Below are positions 35,274-44,750 of a DNA stretch of 64,000 nucleotides, piece by piece. Under the pieces are notes generated by a model. The model ran no database searches and was not told where the DNA came from. It saw only the letters and a program-made list of their open reading frames with translations. Made by a program: the position numbers and the translations under genes. The stretch's first letter is position 1. The number at the start of each line of letters is the position of its first letter. Source of the DNA: Nocardia transvalensis (lineage in GTDB: Bacteria; Actinomycetota; Actinomycetes; Mycobacteriales; Mycobacteriaceae); assembly GCF_015477765.1 (NCBI RefSeq), contig NZ_JADLQQ010000001.1:186001-250000 (forward strand), written 5' to 3'.

Positions 35274-35293
35274 TTTGTAAAGTTTTGTAAAGC
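35274..35293. promoter_or_regulatory. Tandem 10-bp direct repeat in the nar intergenic region
   Basis: TTTGTAAAGT is followed directly by TTTGTAAAGC. Two decamers in direct order, one helical turn apart, are typical of sites for OmpR/PhoB-class response regulators. It lies about 270 bases before narG and 110 bases from the divergent gene start, so either could be controlled. Confidence 0.5.
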
Positions 35294-35426
35294 ACCCGAG
35301 AACCCGTCGTTTCCGAAGCATCACCGCAGGGTCGCGACAGCTCCTGCCGTGCGGTCGATTTCCGCGGCGGTCGGCGCATTGCCGCAGGTCGGCCCCGCCT
35401 CCGGGACGGTTTGCCGCAATTGTCCA

Positions 35427-35442
35427 GTGACCGGCACGTTTC
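35427..35442 (-). promoter_or_regulatory. GlnR-like half-site pair
   Basis: On the minus strand GAAAC-N6-GTCAC gives the two half-site types of the actinobacterial GlnR box with the right six-base spacing but in the reverse of the usual order. Nitrogen control of a nitrate reductase would make sense, but the match is short. Confidence 0.3.
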
Positions 35443-35559
35443 TCCGATCTCACAGCTCACCGAACCCGTTCGAGCGGTGTGAGAGAACCGTTTTGCCCGC
35501 CTCTTCCGGGTACTTACAGTCGAGTCAGTAGCCAGGTGTGACAGCTCGAAGGGGGCGTT

Positions 35560-38500
35560 GTGGTTATTGCGCAGACAAAGGGACCGACCCCCTCCGATTC
35601 ATCCGGGAAGCCGTCGATGGACGCCGGTGACGCGCTGTTGAAGGTGGGCAAATACTTCACCCGCGGTGAGGTCTCGCCCGACCATCGCACCGTGCACAAA
35701 GTGGGCGGGCGCGACGCCGACGAGTTCTACCGCAACCGCTGGGCACACGACAAGGTGGTGCGCTCCACCCACGGCGTGAACTGCACCGGATCCTGTTCGT
35801 GGAAGATCTACGTCTCCGACGGCGTGATCACCTGGGAATCCCAGCAGACCGACTACCCCTCGGTGGGTGCGGACAAGCCGGAGTACGAGCCGCGCGGCTG
35901 CCCGCGCGGCGCCTCGTTCTCCTGGTACACGTATTCGCCTGCGCGCGTGCGCTATCCGTACGTGCGCGGCGCGCTGCTCGAGATGTATCGGGAGGCCAAG
36001 GCCCGCCGCAAGGATCCGGTGCTGGCCTGGGAGGAGATCGTCGAGGATCCCGAGCGCGCCCGGCGCTACAAGGCCGCCCGCGGCAAGGGTGGATTCGTGC
36101 GCGCCGAATGGTGGGAGGCGGCCGAAATCGCCGCTGCGGCACATGTGTACACGATCAAGCGGTACGGCCCGGATCGCGTCGCCGGATTCTCGCCGATTCC
36201 CGCGATGTCGATGGTCTCCCATGCGGTGGGCGCGCGGTTCATATCGCTACTGGGCGGGTCGATGCTGTCGTTCTACGACTGGTACGCCGACCTGCCGGTG
36301 GCCTCACCCCAGGTGTTCGGCGATCAGACCGACGTGCCGGAGTCGGCGGACTGGTTCGACGCCGGTTACCTGATCATGTGGGGTTCCAATGTCCCGGTTA
36401 CCCGGACCCCGGACGCGCACTACATGACCGAGGCCCGCTATCGCGGTCAGAAGGTGGTCGTGGTCTCCCCCGACTACGCCGACAACACCAAATTCGCCGA
36501 CGAGTGGGTGGCCGCGCGACCGGGAACCGATGCGGCACTGGCCATGTCGATGGGTCACGTGATCCTGACCGACTTCTTCGTCGAGCGGTCCACGCCGCGC
36601 TTTCTCGACTACATCAAGCGCTACACCGATCTGCCGTTCCTGGTGGCGCTCGACGACAAGGACGGGGGCTGGAGCGCCGACGGCGAGTATGTGGGACACA
36701 CCTGGCTGCCCGGAAAGTTCCTCACCGCCGCCGATCTCGGCGACACCACCGAAGGCGCCGAGCACAAGACCGTGCTGCTGGACGCCGACGGCCGGCCGGT
36801 GGTGCCCAATGGCTCGCTGGGCCACCGCTTCACCGAATCCGGCGCCGGCCGGTGGAATCTCGACCTCGGGGAAACCGATCCCCTGCTGACTCTGTACGGC
36901 CGCACCGACGATGTTGCGGCCGTGCAGCTTCCCCGCTACGACGATGCCGCGGCGGTGGTGACCCGCGGCGTGCCGACCATGATGGTCGCGGGCAAACGGG
37001 TCACGACCGTCTTCGACCTCCTGCTGGCCCAGTACGGTGTGGCGCGCGCGGGCTTGCCGGGCGAGTGGCCGACCGGCTACGGCGATGCGAGCCAGCCCTA
37101 CACCCCCGCCTGGCAGGAGGCGATCACCGGCGTCCCCGCCGTCCAGGCCGAGCGGATCGCCCGCGAATTCGCCGACAATGCCGAGCGTTCCGGCGGGCGC
37201 TCGATGATTCTCATGGGCGCGGGTACCAACCACTGGTTCCACTCCGACCAGATCTATCGCGCATTCTTCACCCTGACGCTGCTGACCGGCTGCCAGGGCG
37301 TCAACGGCGGCGGGTGGGCGCATTACGTCGGGCAGGAGAAGTGCCGCCCGGTGACGGGCTGGTCGACACTGGCTTTCGGCCTGGACTGGCAGCGGCCGCC
37401 GCGGCAGATGCAGGGCACGGTGTTCTGGTATCTGGCCAACGATCAGTGGCGCTACGACCCGTTCACCGCCGAATCCTTCGCCTCCCCACTGGGTTCGGGA
37501 CGTTTCTCGGGCCGCACCGCCGCCGACAACGTCGCGCTGGCCTCGCGGCTGGGGTGGATGCCCAGCTATCCGACCCTCAACCGCAATCCGCTGGATCTGG
37601 TCGACGAGGCCGAAGCGGCGGGCTGGTCGCCGCAGGACTATGTCGTGACGGGCCTGAAGTCCGGTGCGCTGCGGTTCGCCTGCGAGGACCCCGATGCGCC
37701 GGAGAACTTTCCGCGCTGCCTCACGGTGTGGCGGGCCAATCTGCTCGGTTCTTCCGGCAAGGGCAACGAATACTTTCACAAGCATCTGCTGGGCGCCGAC
37801 TCGAACCTGCAGACCACCGAGGCCACCGGCGTCCGCCCGCAGGAGCTCGAGTGGCGCGACCAGGCGGCCACCGGGAAGCTGGATCTGCTGCTGTCGCTGG
37901 ATTTCCGGATGACCAGCACCACGCTGTTCTCCGATATCGTACTGCCCGCGGCGACCTGGTACGAGAAGCACGATCTGTCCTCCACCGATATGCACCCGTT
38001 CGTGCACGCCTTCTCCCCCGCCATCTCCCCGCCGTGGGAGGCCAAGACCGATTTCGAGGCGTTCCACCGCATTGCCCGCGGCTTCTCCTGGCTGGCCGAG
38101 AAGCATCTGGGCACCCGCAAGGATCTGGTCGCCGTTCCGCTGCAACACGATTCGGCCGACGCCCTGGCCCAGCCAGGCGGGCGGGTGCTGGACTGGAAGG
38201 CCGGTGAATGCGAGCCGATTCCCGGCAGAACCATGCCGAAACTGGTTGTGGTGGAACGGGACTACCTGCGGATCGCGGAGAAGATGGCCGCGCTCGGCCC
38301 GCTGATCGACACTCTCGGCGTGACCACCAAGGGCGTCACCACCCACCCCGACGCCGAGGTCGACTACCTGAAGGGCGTCAACGGCACCATCGTCTCCGGT
38401 ATCGCGCAGGGCCGCCCGTCGCTGGCCAAGGACACCCACGCCGCCGAGGCCATCCTGGCACTGTCGGGCACCACCAACGGGCGGCTTGCGGTCGAGGGAT

Positions 38501-39327
38501 TCCACGCTCTCGAGCGGCGCACCGGAACCCGGTTGGCGGATCTGGCCGCCGAACACGAGGGCAAGCGCATCACCTTCGCCGACACCCAGGCCCGGCCGGT
38601 CCCCGTGATCACCTCGCCGGAATGGTCCGGATCCGAGACCGGCGGGCGGCGCTACTCGCCGTTCACCATCAACACCGAACGGCTCAAGCCCTGGCACACC
38701 CTCACCGGTCGCCAGCACTTCTACCTCGATCACGACTGGATGATCGAACTGGGTGAGCAACTGCCGATCTTCCGCCCGCCGCTGGACATGTCGGCGCTGT
38801 TCCGCGAGCCCGGCATCGGCAGCGTCGGCGCGGCCGGTGTGACCGTGCGGTATCTGACGCCGCACTCCAAGTGGTCGATCCACTCGGCGTATCAGGACAA
38901 CCTGCACATGCTGACGCTGTCGCGGGGCGGGCAGGCGATCTGGATGTCCGATCGCGACGCGGCGAAAATCGGTGTGCAGGACAACGATTGGATCGAGGCG
39001 AGCAACCGCAACGGGATCGTTGTGGCCCGCGCCATCGTCTCGCATCGCATGCCCGAGGGCACGGTGTTCATGTACCACGCGCAGGACCGGGCCGTGGATG
39101 TCCCGCGCATCGAGGGTCCCCAAAAAGACGGCGAAGGTACTCCCCTCGGCGCCAAGGGTAAACGGGGCGGCATCCACAATGCGCTCACCCGCATCATGAT
39201 CAAACCGTCCCATCTCATCGGCGGATACGCGCAGCAGTCGTTCGCTCTGAACTATCACGGCCCCACCGGAAATCAGCGCGACGAGGTCACCACAATCCGG
39301 AAACGTTCGCAGGAAGTGGAGTACTAG
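35560..39327 (+). CDS. narG: Respiratory nitrate reductase alpha subunit
   Basis: A 1255-residue molybdoenzyme, the expected NarG length. The N-terminal iron-sulfur motif has the histidine ligand seen only in NarG (His71, Cys75, Cys79, Cys114 in HGVNCTGSCSW and RGCPRG). Further on come conserved stretches for the bis-MGD cofactor, such as YLIMWGSNVPVTRTPDAHY, GAGTNHWFHSDQ and CQGVNGGGWAHYVGQEK. There is no twin-arginine leader, so the active site faces the cytoplasm with NarH, anchored by NarI. It reduces nitrate to nitrite with electrons from quinol. First gene of narGHJI; the GTG start follows AAGGGGG. Confidence 0.98.
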   Translation: MVIAQTKGPTPSDSSGKPSMDAGDALLKVGKYFTRGEVSPDHRTVHKVGGRDADEFYRNRWAHDKVVRSTHGVNCTGSCSWKIYVSDGVITWESQQTDYPSVGADKPEYEPRGCPRGASFSWYTYSPARVRYPYVRGALLEMYREAKARRKDPVLAWEEIVEDPERARRYKAARGKGGFVRAEWWEAAEIAAAAHVYTIKRYGPDRVAGFSPIPAMSMVSHAVGARFISLLGGSMLSFYDWYADLPVASPQVFGDQTDVPESADWFDAGYLIMWGSNVPVTRTPDAHYMTEARYRGQKVVVVSPDYADNTKFADEWVAARPGTDAALAMSMGHVILTDFFVERSTPRFLDYIKRYTDLPFLVALDDKDGGWSADGEYVGHTWLPGKFLTAADLGDTTEGAEHKTVLLDADGRPVVPNGSLGHRFTESGAGRWNLDLGETDPLLTLYGRTDDVAAVQLPRYDDAAAVVTRGVPTMMVAGKRVTTVFDLLLAQYGVARAGLPGEWPTGYGDASQPYTPAWQEAITGVPAVQAERIAREFADNAERSGGRSMILMGAGTNHWFHSDQIYRAFFTLTLLTGCQGVNGGGWAHYVGQEKCRPVTGWSTLAFGLDWQRPPRQMQGTVFWYLANDQWRYDPFTAESFASPLGSGRFSGRTAADNVALASRLGWMPSYPTLNRNPLDLVDEAEAAGWSPQDYVVTGLKSGALRFACEDPDAPENFPRCLTVWRANLLGSSGKGNEYFHKHLLGADSNLQTTEATGVRPQELEWRDQAATGKLDLLLSLDFRMTSTTLFSDIVLPAATWYEKHDLSSTDMHPFVHAFSPAISPPWEAKTDFEAFHRIARGFSWLAEKHLGTRKDLVAVPLQHDSADALAQPGGRVLDWKAGECEPIPGRTMPKLVVVERDYLRIAEKMAALGPLIDTLGVTTKGVTTHPDAEVDYLKGVNGTIVSGIAQGRPSLAKDTHAAEAILALSGTTNGRLAVEGFHALERRTGTRLADLAAEHEGKRITFADTQARPVPVITSPEWSGSETGGRRYSPFTINTERLKPWHTLTGRQHFYLDHDWMIELGEQLPIFRPPLDMSALFREPGIGSVGAAGVTVRYLTPHSKWSIHSAYQDNLHMLTLSRGGQAIWMSDRDAAKIGVQDNDWIEASNRNGIVVARAIVSHRMPEGTVFMYHAQDRAVDVPRIEGPQKDGEGTPLGAKGKRGGIHNALTRIMIKPSHLIGGYAQQSFALNYHGPTGNQRDEVTTIRKRSQEVEY

Positions 39328-39329
39328 AG

Positions 39330-41039
39330 ATGCGTGTCATGGCACAGCTGGCCATGGTGATGAACCTGGACAAATGCATCGGCTGCCACACCTGCAGCGT
39401 GACCTGCAAACAGGCGTGGACCAACCGATCCGGCACCGAGTACGTGTGGTTCAACAACGTGGAAACCCGTCCCGGACAGGGTTATCCGCGCCAGTATCAG
39501 GATCAGGAGCGGTGGAAGGGCGGCTGGACGCTGGACAAGCGCGGGCGGCTCACGCTGAAGTCGGGGTCGCGGTTCAAGCGGCTGCTCAATATCTTCGCCA
39601 ATCCGGATCTGCCCACCATCGGCGACTACTACGACCCGTGGAGTTACGACTACGACACCCTGCTGTCGTCCCCGGCCATGGACACCACCCCGGTGGCGCG
39701 GCCGAAATCGCTGATCACCGGCGAGGATACGAAGGTCACCTGGGGTGCCAACTGGGACGACGACCTCGGCTCGGGCCCGGATCAGGTGGGCCGGGACCCG
39801 CTGCTGGCGAAGCTGTCCGACCAGGTGAAGCTCGAATTCGAGCAGACCTTCATGTTCTATCTGCCCCGCATCTGCGAGCACTGCCTCAACCCGTCGTGCG
39901 CGGCGTCGTGCCCGTCCGGGGCGATCTACAAACGCGCCGAGGACGGCATCGTGCTGGTCGATCAGGATCGCTGCCGGGGCTGGCGGCAGTGCATCACCGG
40001 CTGCCCGTACAAGAAGATCTACTTCAACCACAAGACGGGCAAGGCCGAGAAATGCACCTTCTGCTATCCGCGGGTGGAGGTCGGCATTCCGACGGTCTGT
40101 TCGGAGACCTGCGTGGGGCGCCTGCGCTATATCGGAGTGCTGCTCTACGACGCCGACGCGGTGCTGGAGGCGGCCTCGGTCAGCGATCCGAAGGATCTGT
40201 ATCCGGCGCAGCTGGGGGTGTTTCTCAATCCGCACGACCCGCGGGTCGTCGCCGAGGCCGAACGCGCCGGGATTTCCCCGGAATGGATTGCCGCCGCCCA
40301 GGATTCACCGGTCTACAAGCTGATCGTCGACTATCAGATCGCGCTGCCGCTGCATCCGGAGTACCGGACGATGCCGATGGTCTGGTACGTGCCGCCGCTG
40401 TCGCCGGTGGTGGACGTGCTGTCACAGACCGGTCACGATGGTGAACGCGCGTCGAATCTGTTCGGCGCCATCGACGCGCTGCGTATCCCCGTCGAATATC
40501 TCGCCGAACTGTTCACCGCGGGCGATGTCGGGCCGGTGCGGGCCGCGTTGCAGCGGTTGGCGGCCATGCGGTCGTTCATGCGCTCGATCAATCTCGGTCA
40601 GGAGCCGGATCTGTCGATTCCCGAATCGGTGCGGCTGGCCCCCAAGGAGATCGAGGCGATGTACCGGCTGCTGGCCATCGCCAAATACGAACATCGCTAC
40701 GTGATTCCGAGCGGGGCCACCTCCCGGGCCCACGAACTCGATTCGCTGGCGACCGGGTGCAGCCTCGACACCGACGGCGGCCCGGGTATGACGGCCTTCG
40801 ACGTGATGGCCGAGAAGTTCCACCTCACCGACACCAATGACGCCGCACCCGAGGAAAAAACGACGCGGGTGAACCTGCTCAATTGGGACGGCAGGTCGAC
40901 CGACGGACTGCTGCCCGCACGCAACGGCAACGGTTCGGGGCCGAAGGCCAACGGGCACAACGGTTCCGCGCCGAACGAGGCTTCGCTTCCCGATACCGAT
41001 CCGACTGCCACGCCGGAACCGACGGGAGCGATCCGATGA
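39330..41039 (+). CDS. narH: Respiratory nitrate reductase beta subunit
   Basis: A 569-residue electron-transfer subunit with four iron-sulfur cysteine groups: CIGCHTCSVTCK (16-26), CEHCLNPSCAASC, CRGWRQCITGC and CTFCYPRVEVGIPTVC with SETC. The tryptophan replacing a cysteine in CRGWRQC creates the 3Fe-4S cluster characteristic of NarH. The C-terminal 50 residues are a low-complexity tail (NGNGSGPKANGHNGSAPNE) beyond the usual family end. It starts two bases after the narG stop and overlaps narJ by ATGA. Confidence 0.98.
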   Translation: MRVMAQLAMVMNLDKCIGCHTCSVTCKQAWTNRSGTEYVWFNNVETRPGQGYPRQYQDQERWKGGWTLDKRGRLTLKSGSRFKRLLNIFANPDLPTIGDYYDPWSYDYDTLLSSPAMDTTPVARPKSLITGEDTKVTWGANWDDDLGSGPDQVGRDPLLAKLSDQVKLEFEQTFMFYLPRICEHCLNPSCAASCPSGAIYKRAEDGIVLVDQDRCRGWRQCITGCPYKKIYFNHKTGKAEKCTFCYPRVEVGIPTVCSETCVGRLRYIGVLLYDADAVLEAASVSDPKDLYPAQLGVFLNPHDPRVVAEAERAGISPEWIAAAQDSPVYKLIVDYQIALPLHPEYRTMPMVWYVPPLSPVVDVLSQTGHDGERASNLFGAIDALRIPVEYLAELFTAGDVGPVRAALQRLAAMRSFMRSINLGQEPDLSIPESVRLAPKEIEAMYRLLAIAKYEHRYVIPSGATSRAHELDSLATGCSLDTDGGPGMTAFDVMAEKFHLTDTNDAAPEEKTTRVNLLNWDGRSTDGLLPARNGNGSGPKANGHNGSAPNEASLPDTDPTATPEPTGAIR

Positions 41040-41716
41040 GTCTGCTGAGGGTCAGGCGGCGCCCCGAACCGGCCGTGCCGATGTCCGAGCGCGACCGGCG
41101 GCTGGTGTGGCGCCTGGCCGCCCTGCTGCTGGACTATCCGAGCGCCGAGACACTGGCGATGGTCGACGAATTGTCTGCGGCGACAGCGCAATTGCCTGCC
41201 GGAGTGCGCGGTCGCCTCGAGGCCTTCCTGCCCCATCTGCGTGCCGCCGACCCGATCGCCCTCGCACAGCAGTACGTCGAAACCTTCGACCTGCGCCGCC
41301 GGGCGAGCCTGCACCTGACCTACTACGCCTACGGCGACACCCGCAAACGCGGCTTGGCGCTGCTGCGGTTCAAACACGCCTACCGGCACGCCGGAGTCGA
41401 ACTCGGCGACGGCGAACTGCCCGATCACCTGCCGGTACTGCTCGAATTCGCCGCCACCGTGGATCCCCTCGGCGGAGAACGGCTGCTCGGCGAGCACGTG
41501 CCCGTGATCGAGCTGCTGCGGCTGTCGTTGGCGGACATGGGCTCCCCGTATGCCGATGTGCTGACCGCCGTGGTCGCGACGCTGCCGCCGCTCACCACCG
41601 CCGACCGCCGCCGCATCGCCGAACTCGCCGCCGCGGGCCCGCCCGAGGAGGAGGTCGGCCTCGAGCCGTTCGCCATGGACCCGTTGCTGTTCACCGGATC
41701 GGAGGGCCGGCGATGA
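41036..41716 (+). CDS. narJ: Nitrate reductase assembly chaperone
   Basis: A 226-residue helical TorD/NarJ-type chaperone. The conserved AALLLDYPSAET, RRRASLHLTYYAYGDTRKRG and DHLPVLLEF segments define NarJ. It binds apo-NarG to allow molybdenum cofactor insertion before the NarGH complex joins NarI, and is not part of the final enzyme. Start and stop overlap its neighbours by four bases each (ATGA), so translation is coupled. Confidence 0.96.
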   Translation: MSLLRVRRRPEPAVPMSERDRRLVWRLAALLLDYPSAETLAMVDELSAATAQLPAGVRGRLEAFLPHLRAADPIALAQQYVETFDLRRRASLHLTYYAYGDTRKRGLALLRFKHAYRHAGVELGDGELPDHLPVLLEFAATVDPLGGERLLGEHVPVIELLRLSLADMGSPYADVLTAVVATLPPLTTADRRRIAELAAAGPPEEEVGLEPFAMDPLLFTGSEGRR

Positions 41717-42450
41717 CCGCCACGCTCTGGGCGACCCTGCCCTATATCGCGTTCACCTCGTTCGTCCTCGGCCATCTGTGGCGGTATCGGACCGACCAAT
41801 TCGGCTGGACGACACGGTCTTCCCAGATCTACGAGTCGCGGCTGCTGCGGCTGGGCAGTCCGCTGTTCCATTTCGGGATGCTGGGCGTGATCGGCGGCCA
41901 TGTCCTGGGTGTGCTCATCCCGCAGTCGTGGACCGCGGCAGTCGGCATCTCCGAGCACGTCTACCACCTGATCTCGGTGTCGGCGGGGTCGGTCGCGGGC
42001 CTGACCGTCGTCGCCGGGATCACGATCCTGCTGTATCGCCGCATCACCGTGCCCGCCGTGCGCAAGGCCACTACCCGCAACGACAAGCTGATGTACATCC
42101 TGCTGGCCGCCGCACTCGGCTCCGGACTGCTCAACACGATGGGCAGCAACCTGCTGTGGGGCACCTACAACTACCGGGAGACGGTGTCGCCGTGGTTCCG
42201 CAGCCTGTTCACCGTGAACCCACATCCGGAGCTGATGGTCGGCACGCCCTGGACCTTCCAGGCGCACGGGCTGATCGTGCTCACGCTGATCGGGGTGTGG
42301 CCCTATACCCGCCTGGTACACATGTTCAGCGCACCCATCGGCTACCTGGTGCGGCCCTATGTCGTCTACCGCAGCAAGCAACCGCAAGTGGTGGACAAGC
42401 GGCGCTATGCCCGAGCCTGGGACGCGCCGGTGGTGCCGCCGCCTCGGTGA
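41713..42450 (+). CDS. narI: Nitrate reductase gamma (cytochrome b) subunit
   Basis: A 245-residue membrane protein with five predicted helices. Haem b ligands are likely the histidines in FHFGMLGVIGGHVLG and EHVYHL and in the C-terminal FQAHGLIVL helix. It takes electrons from quinol at the membrane and passes them to NarH. It overlaps narJ by ATGA and closes the operon; no narK transporter or NarXL-type sensor follows. Confidence 0.96.
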   Translation: MTATLWATLPYIAFTSFVLGHLWRYRTDQFGWTTRSSQIYESRLLRLGSPLFHFGMLGVIGGHVLGVLIPQSWTAAVGISEHVYHLISVSAGSVAGLTVVAGITILLYRRITVPAVRKATTRNDKLMYILLAAALGSGLLNTMGSNLLWGTYNYRETVSPWFRSLFTVNPHPELMVGTPWTFQAHGLIVLTLIGVWPYTRLVHMFSAPIGYLVRPYVVYRSKQPQVVDKRRYARAWDAPVVPPPR

Positions 42451-42530
42451 CGGAGGTCGTGGACGGCCGATTATGCGAGCGAGCGTCACAACGATGTGCA
42501 GTCTCACTCCGGCACGGTGTACTCGTAGAC

Positions 42531-43043
42531 ATGCAAGCGACGACAACCGCCACCGCCTCCGCCACCACCTCGATCGGCACGATTTCCCTGGTGGCCGCCA
42601 CCATTACGACCGGCCTGCTGGCCGGGGTCTACTACGCCTACGCCAGCTCGGTGATGCTCGCCCTGCGCAAGGTCGACGACCGCACCTTCGTGGACGTGAT
42701 GAACAAGATCAACGTGGTCATCGTCAACCCGATGTTCCTGCTCAGCTTCCTCGGGTCGGTCGTGCTCACCGGCCTCGCCGCCGCCCTGCATCTGCGCGCC
42801 GACCAGCGCACGGTGCTGTGGTGGATCCTGATCGCGCTGGCCCTCAACGTGGTCAGCCTGCTGATCACCGCCGTGGGCAATATCCCGCTCAACAACCAAC
42901 TCGCCGAGGCCGGCGGCGGTGACTTCGCCGCCCTGCGCCAACAGTTCGAAAACCCCTGGGTGACCCTGAACATCCTGCGCGCGGTGGCCAATACCGGCGC
43001 CATCGGCTTCCTGGCCATGGCCCTGCGCGCCGGACGGGGCTGA
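42531..43043 (+). CDS. DUF1772-type (anthrone-oxygenase-like) membrane protein
   Basis: A 170-residue protein with four predicted helices (residues about 18-42, 62-85, 95-118 and 145-166). The pattern TTGLLAGVYYAYASSVMLALRKVDDRTFVDVMNKIN and later NIPLNNQLAE is the DUF1772 signature. The family includes anthrone oxygenases of aromatic polyketide pathways but most members are unassigned. It has no clear ribosome site. A strong terminator follows 27 bases after its stop, so it may be read with narGHJI or from its own promoter in the 80-base gap. Confidence 0.82.
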   Translation: MQATTTATASATTSIGTISLVAATITTGLLAGVYYAYASSVMLALRKVDDRTFVDVMNKINVVIVNPMFLLSFLGSVVLTGLAAALHLRADQRTVLWWILIALALNVVSLLITAVGNIPLNNQLAEAGGGDFAALRQQFENPWVTLNILRAVANTGAIGFLAMALRAGRG

Positions 43044-43070
43044 TCACCGGCGGCGGATCGTCGGGAACAA

Positions 43071-43102
43071 GAAAGCGGGTGCTCACACGAGCACCCGCTT
43101 TC
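43071..43102 (+). terminator. Perfect 14-bp stem terminator
   Basis: GAAAGCGGGTGCTC pairs perfectly with its complement around an ACAC loop and is followed by a pyrimidine-rich CCGTCTCC. It closes the nar/DUF1772 transcription unit. Confidence 0.85.
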
Positions 43103-43336
43103 CCGTCTCCGATCACTCCACCCGGTGCCCGCGCCTCATCGAGAATGTCGTCCGGGCGAGGCGCGGTCACCGGGTCGACACGATAGTGCCATGTAACGGC
43201 GGCAATTCCCGTGAAGGACACCGAGTTCGCCGGGCGCGTCGGCGAACTGCTTCCGCTCGTCGGGCGCGGCGTCCGTTTTATCCCTAGGGTGGAGCAGATG
43301 GGTCAAGAGGGGTCGGGGCATGGGAGGGTGAGGCAG

Positions 43337-44587
43337 ATGCACAATCCGTTTGCGGCGGACGGGCGGTTCCCGGATGTCGTGGTGACGGCGGTGGCCGCGA
43401 CCACGTCGATCGCCGGAGACGTCGAGCAGACCTGGGCCGGGCTGTTGGCGGGGGAATCCGGCATCGGTCGGCTCGAGGAACCGTGGGTGGACAAGTTCGA
43501 TCTGCCGGTGCGGATCGGGGGGCCGTTGAAGGTGAAGCCCGCGACGCTGTTGAGCCGGGTGGAACTGCGGCGGCTGGCGTATGTGGAGCAGTTGGCGACG
43601 GTTCTCGGCCGGGAGGTGTGGCGGGCCGCGGGTGAACCGGAGGTGGACCGGGACCGGCTGGCGGTGGCGATCGGTACCGGGCAGGGCGGCGGGGATGCGG
43701 TCGTGCAGGCCACCGATACCCTTGCCACCCATGGTTATCGGCGCGTCTCGCCGCTGGCCGTGCAGATGATGATGCCCAACGGGCCCTCCGCGGTGGTCGG
43801 TCTCGAGCTCGGCGCGCGGGCCGGTGTGGTCACGCCGGTGTCGGCCTGCTCGTCCGGGTCCGAGGCCATCGCCAATGCCTGGCGGATGATCGCCATGGGC
43901 GATGCCGACATCGTCGTCACCGGTGGTGTCGAGGGTTATATCGATGCGGTGCCGCTGGCGGCGTTCTCGATGATGCGGGCCATGAGCACCCGCAACGACG
44001 ACCCGAAGGGCGCCTCCCGCCCGTTCGACCGCGATCGGGACGGCTTCGTCTTCGGCGAGGCCGGTGCGCTCATGGTCATCGAGACCGAGGCGCACGCCGA
44101 GGCGCGCGGCGCGACGGCCCTCGCCCGCCTGCTCGGCGCGGGCATCACCTCCGACGGCTTCCATCTCGTCGCGCCCGACCCGGAGGGTAAGGGCGCGGCC
44201 CGCGCGATGACGCGGGCCATCCAGACCGCGGACCTGACCCCGCAGGACATCACCCACGTCAACGCCCACGCGACGGCGACACCGATCGGCGACACCGCCG
44301 AGGCCAAGGCGATCAGCGCGGCCGTCGGCAACCATCCGGCGGTCTACGCGCCGAAGTCGGCACTGGGCCATTCGATCGGGGCGGCGGGTGCGCTGGAGTC
44401 GGTGCTCACCGTGCTCAGCATCCGCGACGAGGTGATTCCGCCGACGCTGAACCTCGACAACCAGGACCCCGAGGTCGATCTCGACATCGTGGCGGGGGCA
44501 CCGCGACACGAGCGGATCGACTACGCGCTGAACAATTCCTTCGGCTTCGGCGGGCACAACGTCGCCCTGGCCTTCGGCCGGGCATGA
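43337..44587 (+). CDS. KasA-type beta-ketoacyl-ACP synthase (stand-alone paralogue)
   Basis: A 416-residue condensing enzyme, the same length as mycobacterial KasA. The catalytic residues fall at the same numbers: Cys171 in SACSSG, His311 in NAHATATP and His345 in ALGHSIG. The N-terminus [19 protein letters not shown] aligns directly with KasA, which decided the start; an ATG at 43298 behind a TAGGGT -10 would add 13 residues. KasA extends long acyl-ACP chains in FAS-II for mycolic acids. Here no fabD, acpM or accD6 genes are next to it, so this is likely a second copy with a special role. Its last codon and stop lie inside the first unit of a repeat array. Confidence 0.9.
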   Translation: MHNPFAADGRFPDVVVTAVAATTSIAGDVEQTWAGLLAGESGIGRLEEPWVDKFDLPVRIGGPLKVKPATLLSRVELRRLAYVEQLATVLGREVWRAAGEPEVDRDRLAVAIGTGQGGGDAVVQATDTLATHGYRRVSPLAVQMMMPNGPSAVVGLELGARAGVVTPVSACSSGSEAIANAWRMIAMGDADIVVTGGVEGYIDAVPLAAFSMMRAMSTRNDDPKGASRPFDRDRDGFVFGEAGALMVIETEAHAEARGATALARLLGAGITSDGFHLVAPDPEGKGAARAMTRAIQTADLTPQDITHVNAHATATPIGDTAEAKAISAAVGNHPAVYAPKSALGHSIGAAGALESVLTVLSIRDEVIPPTLNLDNQDPEVDLDIVAGAPRHERIDYALNNSFGFGGHNVALAFGRA

Positions 44588-44706
44588 AAGAGGACACGGT
44601 GCGAAGGGCATGAAAGAGGACACGGTGCGAAGGGCATGAAAGAGGACACGGCGCGAAGGGCATGAAAGAGAACGGCGCGAAGGGCATGAAAGAGAACGGC
44701 GCGAAG
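44581..44706. repeat. Five tandem 26/24-nt repeats starting in the stop codon of the KasA-like gene
   Basis: Three 26-base units (from 44581, 44607, 44633) and two 24-base units (from 44659, 44683) each begin GGCATGAAAGAG and end GCGAAG. The 24-base forms lack two bases in the GGACACGG part. The gene's TGA is the ATGA of the first unit. The unit length is not a multiple of three, so the array is non-coding beyond that. It separates two convergent genes. Confidence 0.9.
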
Positions 44707-44750
44707 AATATGAATCGGACTGCGGCGCAGAGGAACTGCCTCCGGAACGG

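Larger units (their letters stand above)
35166..35559. other. 394-base intergenic control region of the nar operon
   Basis: No gene is visible. The half nearer the DUF1905 gene is AT-rich by local standards (CAAATATTCCG, TAGTATTACG, TTTGTAAAG repeats). The half nearer narG holds a possible GlnR half-site pair and ends in AAGGGGG, the narG ribosome site. I saw no FNR-like TTGAT-N4-ATCAA site. Confidence 0.6.

Noticed and set aside
35166..35559. DosR or FNR box before narG
   Set aside because: I searched by eye for the DosR 20-mer pattern and for TTGAT-N4-ATCAA and found no acceptable match.
36304..39258. Very long minus-strand open frame opposite narG
   Set aside because: High-GC codon bias leaves antisense frames open; narG is certain on the plus strand and the antisense translation is rich in Arg, Gly and His without motifs.
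43298..43336. Earlier start for the KasA-like gene behind a TAGGGT -10 hexamer
   Set aside because: The later ATG gives an exact N-terminal alignment and catalytic numbering with KasA; the -10 may instead drive a slightly longer mRNA. Kept as an alternative only.
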